Assembly: GCF_042432905.1 (NCBI RefSeq) | Contig: NZ_JBHLWI010000009.1 | Span: forward strand, 186,001-250,000 | Direction: 5' to 3' | Source: Fontibacter flavus | GTDB taxonomy: Bacteria > Bacteroidota > Bacteroidia > Cytophagales > Cyclobacteriaceae | Length of the DNA: 64,000 nucleotides | Shown: piece by piece, positions 45,203 to 52,197 of the stretch | Layout of the letters: every line of letters starts with the position of its first letter | How positions within the stretch are numbered: position 1 is the stretch's first letter | Made by a program: the position numbers and the translations under genes | Notes under the pieces: model-generated | What the model was told of the DNA's origin: nothing | The model's input: only the letters and a program-made list of their open reading frames with translations | Databases searched by the model: none

Positions 45203-45808
45203 CTATTTCTTGCCAACCACTTTATAACCTGTACCGTTGATGGCTTCTTCAATTTGAGCAACGCTCACTTTGGTTTGGTCAAATTCTACTTTGGCAGTCG
45301 CTTCTTCATAAATTGCATCTACCTTAACAATGCCTGGTAATTTGTTCACGTCATTTTCTACGTGCGAAGCACAACCATTGCAAGTCATTCCTTTTACATC
45401 AAAAGTTACTGTTTGGATGTCAGAGGCATTAACGATTATAACTTCCTTGTTGTCGTTTGAAGGATAGAAAATGTGTGCGTATTTTGGAAATGCAAGCATC
45501 AAGGCTGCAAACACGGTTACAATTCCCAAAAATGTTTTGGTCTGCATAAAAGATTTCTTTTCGTCTTCTTCGCAATCACATTGGATTTCTTCTGCTGATC
45601 GGGGTTTGAGTTTCTGATACCAAGCAAAGCCCAATACCAAAACGGTGATACCGATAAGATAAGGTCTTGCTGGTTCCATCCACGAAAATGTAGATGCCAC
45701 TCCTGACGCTCCTGAAATAAGAGCCAATACAGGCGTAATGCAGCAAAGCGATGCTGCTACGGCCGAAAGCACTCCCGCTCCGACAAGTCTGTTGTTTTTC
45801 TTGTTCAT
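45203..45808 (-). CDS. Mercuric transporter MerT fused to a MerP-type domain
   Basis: A 201-residue MerTP-type protein. The first membrane helix has the Hg-transporting vicinal pair (SAVAASLCCITPVLALIS), two more helices follow, with an inner cysteine pair in EIQCDCEEDE, and residues 130-200 form an HMA domain (VTFDVKGMTCNGCASHVEND). It imports Hg(II) to the cytoplasm for MerA. Its start codon overlaps the regulator stop in an ATGA arrangement, so translation is coupled. Confidence 0.88.
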   Translation of the reverse strand: MNKKNNRLVGAGVLSAVAASLCCITPVLALISGASGVASTFSWMEPARPYLIGITVLVLGFAWYQKLKPRSAEEIQCDCEEDEKKSFMQTKTFLGIVTVFAALMLAFPKYAHIFYPSNDNKEVIIVNASDIQTVTFDVKGMTCNGCASHVENDVNKLPGIVKVDAIYEEATAKVEFDQTKVSVAQIEEAINGTGYKVVGKK

Positions 45809-46182
45809 ACTGTTTCCTTTTTTGAATTGTTAATGATATGTTTAAAAAATGGTCGAAGTAAAGTCAGTTGCTCTTGTTTCAAAGAGTAGAAAATGGTTTG
45901 TCCTTCTCTTCTTCCTTCAATGACGTTTCCGTCTTTGAGTTTTCTGAGGTGTTGCGAAACGGCAGGGATGCTCATTCCGAGAATGTCTGAAAGGTCGCAG
46001 GGACATAGTTCGTTTTTTTCTTCTAAGAGAAATAAGATTTTCAACCTTACTTCGTTTCCCGCCAATGCTAAAAGTCCACTCAGTTGGCTGAATGCCTTGT
46101 CATTGGTTTGAAGTATTTCTCTACAATTGTCTATTTGAACCTTGTCGGCAAACACTCTGATACACGATTGATTGTTTTCCAT
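45805..46182 (-). CDS. ArsR/SmtB-family repressor of the mer operon
   Basis: A 125-residue winged-helix metalloregulator. It has the metal-site motif ELCPCDLSDILGMS (CxC as in ArsR alpha-3), recognition helix SIPAVSQHLRKLKDGNVIEG and wing REGQTIFYSL; more Cys lie at residues 7 and 20 (SCIRVF, DNCREIL). It is the first gene of the mer operon and would release DNA on Hg(II) binding. A dyad overlapping its promoter is the likely operator. Classical mer operons use a MerR activator instead. Confidence 0.88.
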   Translation of the reverse strand: MENNQSCIRVFADKVQIDNCREILQTNDKAFSQLSGLLALAGNEVRLKILFLLEEKNELCPCDLSDILGMSIPAVSQHLRKLKDGNVIEGRREGQTIFYSLKQEQLTLLRPFFKHIINNSKKETV

Positions 46183-46212
46183 AATCTTCCTGTTTGGGAT
46201 TTAATAACGCAG

Positions 46213-46252
46213 CAAAGATACAAATAGTTTTCTTATTTAAGCAAATGCTTAA
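46213..46252 (-). promoter_or_regulatory. mer operon promoter and ArsR-type operator
   Basis: On the minus strand an exact -7 box TATCTTTG (46220-46213) lies 21-bp from a -33 TTG (46244-46242). The TTG is inside the dyad TTAAGC-n4-GCTTAA (46237-46252). A repressor bound there would block the promoter, 30 bp before the start codon of the regulator gene. Confidence 0.75.
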
Positions 46253-46996
46253 TAATTACTCTATGAGCCTTTGCTTTTCTCGGGAGAGGTGGAAACGCAG
46301 GTAAACCAAGGCGAAGCCATTTCTGCGAGCCGCCTGCGAGCGGAGCAAGGGTGGTGGCTGCAAAAGCCCGAAGAATGAGGGCGGCAGACGCCTACCGTTT
46401 ACGGCAGGGCTGGCGTGATTTTTTGCATCAGGGTCGGCAAAGGCAAGGGTAGCGATTGAACGAAACGAAACGATTGTTGGGAAGGAATGGAGCAATAACT
46501 GACTGCAATAGCATGGGGAGTATTTGTAGATTTCAATTGCCATACAAATACATTGAAGGAGAATTGCAGGCAGATTGCGGAATGACTTTGCGTTAGCTCG
46601 TGTAGTGTAGTGAATGAGCTACTCTTGTGTGCGGTGCTGAAAGTGGCTGAATGAAAGGAATGAGGAACGAGTGACTGAAATGAAGCGACTGGAGGCACAT
46701 GGCAGAAAGCAAAAAGCATGACAGCCCGATCAGCCCGCAGCGACCCGCAGGCGAGCAAAAACAATAAGCAGCGGCAGACCCCCAATAAAAAATATTGTGA
46801 GAGTAGCGAACACCTTAGAAGGGGTTTGGGGGGATGAAATAGCTGCGAGTGAGGATGGAGAGAGTGTGTGAAGCAAAACAAGTGAACGGCAGTGAGTGAG
46901 CACCTACTGGAGCGCAAACGAACTGGTAAGTGAACGGTATATGCAAGGGCGACCGAAGGGAGTTTATTACACCCTTGCAGATATGTTTTTGCGGAA
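46253..46996. other. Gene-free, purine-skewed region of a decayed mobile element
   Basis: The plus strand is rich in GA runs (GGGAGAGGTGGAAACG, GGATGGAGAGAGTGTGTG). The minus-strand frames it leaves open encode low-complexity Ser/Leu/Phe strings, not a plausible protein. CCCCCAA (46779) and TTGGGGG (46826) form an inverted pair around AATATTG, and TGCAAGGG (46942) pairs with CCCTTGCA (46972). Comparable sequence follows mobilization genes of Bacteroidota conjugative transposons; that link is from memory. Confidence 0.4.
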
Positions 46997-47587
46997 ATGC
47001 CTGAAATCAAAGTTTCTGAAAAAACCTTTGAGCGCTTAACGCTGGACAGAAAAACGAAATCCTATCAAAAGGCCTTAGAAATTGCCCGATTATTTTTGAT
47101 GCAATACCATCCCGATCTCAGTAGGGGCAGAGACCATGTCTTGGCTTTGATGTTTGATATGAATGTGCTTTGGGAAAAGTTTGTATTTGTAAGTTTAAAG
47201 AAGAATGGCTTAAAAGTCTTCGCTCAAAACAGTAAGAGTTTCTGGAACCCTACTAACGGACCAAGGCGAACCATCCGACCTGATATCAGGATAGAAATAG
47301 GTGATCAAACCTTTATCTGTGACACCAAATGGAAAGTATTGAAAGATAACCGTCCCTCCATGGAAGATATCCGACAAATGTATGCCTATCATCAATACTT
47401 TAATGCTAATAAAGTGGCTTTGATTTACCCTGGAAATATGGAAAGTTTCTCTGGGAAATATGCTGATATTCAGGATCCTCAGTTGGATTCTGATTTTGAG
47501 TGTTCGTTGATGTTTATCCCTGTTATGAAAAATGTGAAGCAGTGGCAGAAGGGGATAGAGGAGAGATTAAAGGAATGGATAAGTTGA
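46997..47587 (+). pseudogene. mcrC: 5'-truncated mcrC (McrBC nuclease subunit)
   Basis: The 196-codon frame corresponds to the C-terminal part of McrC: FERLTLDRKTKSYQKALEIA, HVLALMFDMNVLWEKFVFVS, and the PD-(D/E)xK nuclease motif RPDIRIEIGDQTFICDTKWK. Full McrC proteins are about 350-450 residues; the N-terminal half is missing and mcrB is not in the window. The join to the noncoding element DNA is about 46980-46996. McrC is the nuclease that cuts modified DNA with McrB; alone this remnant should be inactive. Confidence 0.8.
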
Positions 47588-47813
47588 TTGAATATGGATT
47601 TGAAAGATATACTTTGAGAGTGGAGTAAATGATTTTCATATTTCCCTAATTTAAAGCATGAAAATCTACTCTAAAAATTATTTTCCTTTTTGCCTTCTAT
47701 CCATAAATTGGTGTTTCCTTAAGGTAACATTCAACTGACTTTCTATAATATGAAGCCTCTTCGATGTTCACCAATTGCAAAGGTTCTCCAAACAATAACC
47801 GCAAATAATTACT

Positions 47814-47850
47814 TACATTTGAGATTCGCTATTCTTGATTTCTCAAGAAT
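47814..47850 (+). promoter_or_regulatory. CHY gene B promoter and dyad
   Basis: Exact -7 box TACATTTG at 47814-47821, followed by ATTCTTGA-TTTC-TCAAGAAT. The stem is identical to copy A while the loop has one change. Confidence 0.5.
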
Positions 47851-47878
47851 TTGGCTTGTTAACCCGAATGAAAATTAA

Positions 47879-48372
47879 ATGAAACAATTACTTCTGATCA
47901 CTTTTGGGCTGATTCTCCTTTTTACAATGAATACCATGGCCCAGGAAAAAGAGCCTGAAATCTTCAACATTATTCAAATCGAAGGCATCAATGTCTTTGG
48001 TAAATCTATAGATCATCAGACCCGATGTGTGCATTGGCATTCCCAACTCGATGTGATCGCGATCAAATTCAAATGCTGTGACAAGTATTATCCTTGTTTT
48101 TCATGCCATGAAGAAGAGGCCGACCATACACATCAGGTTTGGGCGAAGGCAGAATTTGATGAAAAAGCGATTCTTTGCGGGGTCTGTGGCCACGAACTCA
48201 GTATCAAAGAGTATATGGACGCCAACAATACCTGTCCCAGATGTCAAGCAGGATTNNNNNNNNNNGTAGTAACCATTATCATTTGTATTTTGAAACCAAT
48301 GACGCTAAACCTCAAACGGTCTCCCAATACATGAGATTTAGAAACAGGAATTTAGCTTCAATCAGCAGGTAA
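47879..48372 (+). CDS. CHY zinc-finger protein, copy B, spanning a scaffold gap
   Basis: Same leader, zinc ligands and ends as the gene at 40231. The gap 48256-48265 is written as 10 N; comparison with copy A indicates that 11 bases are missing, so the apparent frameshift is an assembly effect and the gene is probably intact (164 residues). Its stop lies 261 bp from the mnmE stop, with the bidirectional terminator between them. Function unknown, as for copy A. Confidence 0.75.
48256..48265. other. Assembly gap (10 N)
   Basis: Fixed-size N run joining two contigs inside copy B of the CHY repeat. The order of the flanking contigs rests on the scaffolder. Confidence 0.98.
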
Positions 48373-48537
48373 TCAATTTCTGAAAAACCATATAAAAAAG
48401 TGCTATTACTCAGACAAGGCATCTTAGCACTTTAATTTTTTTAATAGTGAAAATCTCAGAAGCTATTCGAATATATTCACTCTTAAATAATCTGTTAATA
48501 TACCGATTCTCTGGAGAACTACTTATTAATCAGTTGG

Positions 48538-48550
48538 ATCTGCGTTCTAT
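48538..48550 (+). repeat. 13-mer ATCTGCGTTCTAT, island copy 3
   Basis: Third plus-strand copy of the terminal-repeat 13-mer, in the 3' region of CHY module B. Confidence 0.5.
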
Positions 48551-48600
48551 CGATTGAGGCTATTTCAAGGGAGAGGTTAAAAATCCCATTATATAAGAAT

Positions 48601-48639
48601 AAATAACCTTTGAGGTCTCAAAAACCTCAAAGGTTATTT
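48601..48639. terminator. Bidirectional terminator between CHY gene B and mnmE
   Basis: AAATAACCTTTGAGGT / ACCTCAAAGGTTATTT, a 16-bp stem identical to copy A; its right arm contains the mnmE stop codon. Confidence 0.75.
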
Positions 48640-50016
48640 CCCGATACAGAACTTACTGAAGATATTCGCCAACAGATCATCAGTAGTAATCTCACCCGTG
48701 ATCTCGCCAAGGTAGTGCAAAGACCTGCGGATATCCATAGCCAAGAAGTCATTGGTAATATGGTTATCCAAACCGGTCAGCACGTCGAGTAGGGACTGTC
48801 GGGTTTTGACCAGGGAATCGTAATGCCGGATATTCGTGACAATGGTATTACCTGTCTTGAATTTATCCAAATTCACCAATTCCAATATCCTGTTTTTCAA
48901 AAGATCCAGATGCTCTTTTTGGGCGGCAGAAATAAATATCGTATCTGGATGCTTTTCTTTTAAGTCATTGATAAATTGAGGATTGGCTTTATCTATTTTA
49001 TTGGCTACTTTAAGGAAAGGAACGCCCAGGTTCTCCAGTTTGTTGATGTCCCTATTGATCTCTACCATATCTGTATCTCCCAAGTCAAAGAGGTAAAGGA
49101 TCAAGGAAGCCGTCTTCATCTTTTCCTGCGTACGGCTGACGCCTATAGCTTCTATGGTATCGGTGGTTTCCCTAAGGCCGGCAGTATCGATAAACCTGAA
49201 TATCACACCCCCGATATTGATTTCATCTTCGATAAAATCACGGGTAGTGCCCGCAATATCGGAGACAATGGCTTTCTCTTCATTGAGCAAAGCATTCAAT
49301 AGGGTAGACTTACCTGCATTGGGTTTGCCAGCGATGACCGTAGGAACTCCGTTTTTGATCACATTCCCCAAGTCGAAGGAAGCGATGAGTTGTTCGATTA
49401 CGCGAAGCAGCTTTTCCACCAAGATTCTCAAATCATCTCTGCTGGCGAACTCCACATCTTCTTCGGTAAAATCCAGTTCAAGCTCTATCATGGAAGCAAA
49501 GTGGATCAGTTCAGCACGGAGTTTGGAGATTTCACCTGAAAAACCACCACGCATCTGACTGATGGCGGCCTGATGGGAAGCCTCGGAATCCGAATGGATC
49601 AGGTCGGCTACTGCTTCCGCTTGGGCCAAATCAAACTGCCCGTTCAAAAATGCCCTTTGGGTAAACTCACCGGGTTTGGCCGGTCTGGCACCATGACGGA
49701 TCAGGAGTTTGATCACTTGATTCACGATATAAGAAGAACCATGGGTAGATATTTCCACCACATTTTCTTTGGTAAAGGATTTTGGGGCAATGAATAAGGA
49801 TACCAATACTTCATCAATAATTCTTTCACCATCTCTGATAGTTCCGAAATGGATGGTATGGGAATCCTGCTTTTCAAGATCTTTGCCTTTGAAAACTTCA
49901 TTGGTGATGCGTATGGCATCTTTACCGGAAAGACGTATTACAGCAATGGCACCAACTCCCTGTGGGGTGGCCAAAGCGATGATGGTATCTTCTTTTTCGT
50001 GAAGCGAAAAACTCAT
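48634..50016 (-). CDS. mnmE: tRNA modification GTPase MnmE (TrmE)
   Basis: The 460-residue enzyme forms, with MnmG, the 5-carboxymethylaminomethyl group on wobble U34 of tRNAs. It has the N-terminal folate-binding domain (DTIIALATPQGVGAIAVIRL), a G domain with GKPNAGKSTLLNALL, DIAGTTRDFIED, DTAGLRET and NKID, and the invariant C-terminal CxGK in FCIGK. Its last 18 bases recur as a footprint at 40986-41003, marking the gene end as the probable insertion point of the adjacent island. The thioredoxin-like gene lies 2 bp upstream on the same strand. Confidence 0.97.
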   Translation of the reverse strand: MSFSLHEKEDTIIALATPQGVGAIAVIRLSGKDAIRITNEVFKGKDLEKQDSHTIHFGTIRDGERIIDEVLVSLFIAPKSFTKENVVEISTHGSSYIVNQVIKLLIRHGARPAKPGEFTQRAFLNGQFDLAQAEAVADLIHSDSEASHQAAISQMRGGFSGEISKLRAELIHFASMIELELDFTEEDVEFASRDDLRILVEKLLRVIEQLIASFDLGNVIKNGVPTVIAGKPNAGKSTLLNALLNEEKAIVSDIAGTTRDFIEDEINIGGVIFRFIDTAGLRETTDTIEAIGVSRTQEKMKTASLILYLFDLGDTDMVEINRDINKLENLGVPFLKVANKIDKANPQFINDLKEKHPDTIFISAAQKEHLDLLKNRILELVNLDKFKTGNTIVTNIRHYDSLVKTRQSLLDVLTGLDNHITNDFLAMDIRRSLHYLGEITGEITTDDLLANIFSKFCIGK

Positions 50017-50018
50017 GT

Positions 50019-50468
50019 TTATTTATTAAATCTTGCAACGATTCCGGTCAAACCTTTTAAGAAAGGATCCGGTTGACGGTAACCTGGATATTGGGTGATG
50101 TTTTCCATTGTCGCATCCATGATCACAAAGTTAGGATAGGAGCTTACGCGCATAGCCCTTGACATGGTAGCTTCAGTGTATTCTTTGCCTTTAAAACTGA
50201 ATTTTCGTTTGGTATCTTCTGCGTTCATTTTGACGGCATAAAAGTTTTCATTGATAAAGTCAATGACTGCGGGGTCAGTGAAAGTTTCTTTGTCCATTTT
50301 TTTGCACCAACCGCACCAATCGGTGTAAACATCCACAAATACCATTTTGGGATTCTCAGCTGTTTTGGCTGCAGCTTCTTCAAAAGTCAGCCATTTGATT
50401 TCAGTTTGGGCGATTGCGGCTGAGCTCATGAGAACTGTTAAAAAAAGAAATGATAATATTTTTTTCAT
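50019..50468 (-). CDS. Periplasmic thioredoxin-like protein
   Basis: A 149-residue protein with signal peptide (FLFLTVLMSSAAIAQ) and a thioredoxin fold like the DsbD C-terminal domain: VFVDVYTDWCGWCKKMDKET carries the CGWC active site, and SYPNFVIMD the cis-Pro. It should reduce or isomerise disulfides in the periplasm. It is 2 bp from mnmE and probably shares its transcript. Confidence 0.88.
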   Translation of the reverse strand: MKKILSFLFLTVLMSSAAIAQTEIKWLTFEEAAAKTAENPKMVFVDVYTDWCGWCKKMDKETFTDPAVIDFINENFYAVKMNAEDTKRKFSFKGKEYTEATMSRAMRVSSYPNFVIMDATMENITQYPGYRQPDPFLKGLTGIVARFNK

Positions 50469-51079
50469 CTATTCAATTTATTAAGGGTGCTCCAATATAA
50501 ACGAAGGTAATATATTTCAAGTTCATCAGGTTCCAAAATCTATTCCAATTTGTAGAGGCTAGATGCGAGATACTAGAAACGTGAAGCGAGAAAAAGACTA
50601 ATTGAAGGGGGATTTTTGAAAATGGATTTCGAAATGCGGCCAAAAATTACATGTCTCATTTTACAATGTGCTTGGTACATATTTTTATATACCCTTTTAT
50701 AAGCACTCATCTCTAACACCATGGATATTCTCAAAATCTCAATGTTCTCCTTAGTCTTGGTACATCGTACTTGGTACTTGATACAAATAACATGTTGACT
50801 TTCCTTTTCCGAAATCCTCCTTCCGAAATCCGACTTTTTTTGTCTTATGCCTTGCCTCTTGGGTCTAACCGCTTTTCAATATAAGGTTTGAATATTCAAA
50901 AGATTTTTCTTTACCACAATAGAAACAGAGGGCACATAGTTGGCTAAGTATTGCATGTTTTTTAAAATTATTATGGTCAGGTCTTGACTTTCCTTTTCCG
51001 AAATCTGACTTTTTTTGTCTGTTAGACTAATATCTAGTATCTATGTCTCTCGCCTCTAGTATCTAATCTCTCGCCTCTA
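50469..51079. repeat. Intergenic region with short direct and inverted repeats
   Basis: No coding frame is convincing. CTTTCCTTTTCCGAAATC followed by GACTTTTTTTGTCT occurs twice (about 50796-50841 with a short insertion, and about 50988-51020). CTCTCGCCTCTA occurs twice in tandem near 51045-51078, and its inverted relative (GATGCGAGATACTAGAAACG) is at 50562-50581. The rest holds nothing I can name. Confidence 0.55.
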
Positions 51080-51742
51080 CTATACCATTACCAAAATATT
51101 CCCAGCCACATCCTTGGACATAAATATGGTCTTTTTGTTATCGACCAGGATCTCTACGGAACCATCAAAATCCACTTTGTCCAGAATCTTGATCCGGGCA
51201 CCGATGTAGGCCCCAACCTTGTCCAAATACCTGAGGAAAGCGGCACTGCTATCCTTGACGGCGACTATCTGACCCGTTTCATTAAGGCCAAGTTCAGCCA
51301 AGGGCAACCGCGGTCTTGCCCTGACATCTCCATATTCGTCCGGGATAGGATCTCCATGGGGATCGAATTTTGGAAAACCCAAATATTCATCTAATCGCTG
51401 TATCAGAATTCGGGATTGGATATGCTCCAGTTCATCGGCTACCTCATGCACTTCATCCCAGGAGAACTTCAATTTTTCCACCAAAAATACCTCCCAAAGC
51501 CTGTGTTTTCTGATCGTCTGTAAGGCGATTTTCTTTCCCTCTTCTGTGATATGTACACCGTAATATTTCCTGTATTCAATCACCTGTTTCTCCCCAAGCT
51601 TCCGGAGCATGTCGGAAACGGAAGCAGGCTTGGTTTTGGTTTCAGCAGAAATATCATTCGTGGACACACCTTTTTGGCCACCTTCCGAAAGATGGTAAAT
51701 GGCTTTCAGGTAATTCTCTTCAGCGTAAGTCAGGGTAGTCAT
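51080..51742 (-). CDS. DtxR/MntR-family metal-dependent regulator
   Basis: The 220-residue protein has an N-terminal winged helix (YAEENYLKAIYHLSEGGQKG, ETKTKPASVSDMLRKLGEKQ), a metal-binding dimerization domain (HRLWEVFLVEKLKFSWDEVH, VADELEHIQSR) and a C-terminal FeoA/SH3-like domain (residues 145-220). The His/Glu pattern fits iron- or manganese-responsive repressors; which metal is unclear. Three similar palindromes lie just upstream, the first touching its promoter, so it probably represses itself. Confidence 0.9.
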   Translation of the reverse strand: MTTLTYAEENYLKAIYHLSEGGQKGVSTNDISAETKTKPASVSDMLRKLGEKQVIEYRKYYGVHITEEGKKIALQTIRKHRLWEVFLVEKLKFSWDEVHEVADELEHIQSRILIQRLDEYLGFPKFDPHGDPIPDEYGDVRARPRLPLAELGLNETGQIVAVKDSSAAFLRYLDKVGAYIGARIKILDKVDFDGSVEILVDNKKTIFMSKDVAGNILVMV

Positions 51743-51764
51743 GGTTGGTTTGTTTAATAAAGGA

Positions 51765-51868
51765 CAAAGATAGTAATTTAGATCACGCTAAAAAATAATT
51801 TAACCTAAGCTAAAACAGCTGTGGATAACCCTTTTTCAATTGTTATCAATGTTTTAGTATAGCCTAAA
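51765..51868 (-). promoter_or_regulatory. Promoter with three TTTAR-n6-CTAAA operator candidates
   Basis: The minus-strand -7 box TATCTTTG (51772-51765) is exact. The palindromes are TTTAGATCACGCTAAA (51777-51792), TTTAACCTAAGCTAAA (51799-51814) and TTTAGTATAGCCTAAA (51853-51868): constant outer arms, variable middle. The first lies in the promoter spacer. The arrangement fits a DtxR-type repressor. Confidence 0.7.
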
Positions 51869-52197
51869 AAATAAAATAGGGTTGTCTAAATATTGATTTA
51901 AGACATTGAAAACCAATAAGTAATACTTATGAATAAGAATGGTAAAGGCTGATGAGTTATAATTTTTTAGAGTTTCCAAAAGTGTAAAATGGGTTTCCTG
52001 AATGGGGTAGAAGTGGATAACTTTTTTAAGCCATGTGGATTAAAAAATCAATAGAGACCTTGATCTAAAAATGAAAATCTACTGAGATGGCTGATTTATA
52101 AAAGGGAATCTAGAAGAATGATTTGAAATAAAGGCTTAAACAATGAGGACCTTCAGGGATTCAATAGAAAAAAATAGGATTGAATATTTATAGGAAT
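51773..52197. other. Intergenic region upstream of the DtxR-type gene
   Basis: AT-rich and without a convincing gene. Its left part carries the operator candidates; nothing is recognised in 51870-52197. Confidence 0.5.

Larger units (their letters stand above)
47756..48645. repeat. Direct repeat, copy B (CHY module next to mnmE)
   Basis: Same orientation and length as 40108-40997. Mismatches to copy A include the gene 5' region, codon 88 of the CHY gene and the 3' region. A 10-N scaffold gap lies inside it. Confidence 0.85.

Noticed and set aside
46399..47010. Minus-strand open frame of 203 codons
   Set aside because: Low-complexity Ser/Leu/Phe/His content caused by the purine-rich plus strand; no domain pattern, and it overlaps the mcrC fragment.
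40108..48645. The 890-bp repeats as insertion sequences
   Set aside because: They encode no transposase and have no terminal inverted repeats; the only gene is a CHY zinc-finger protein.
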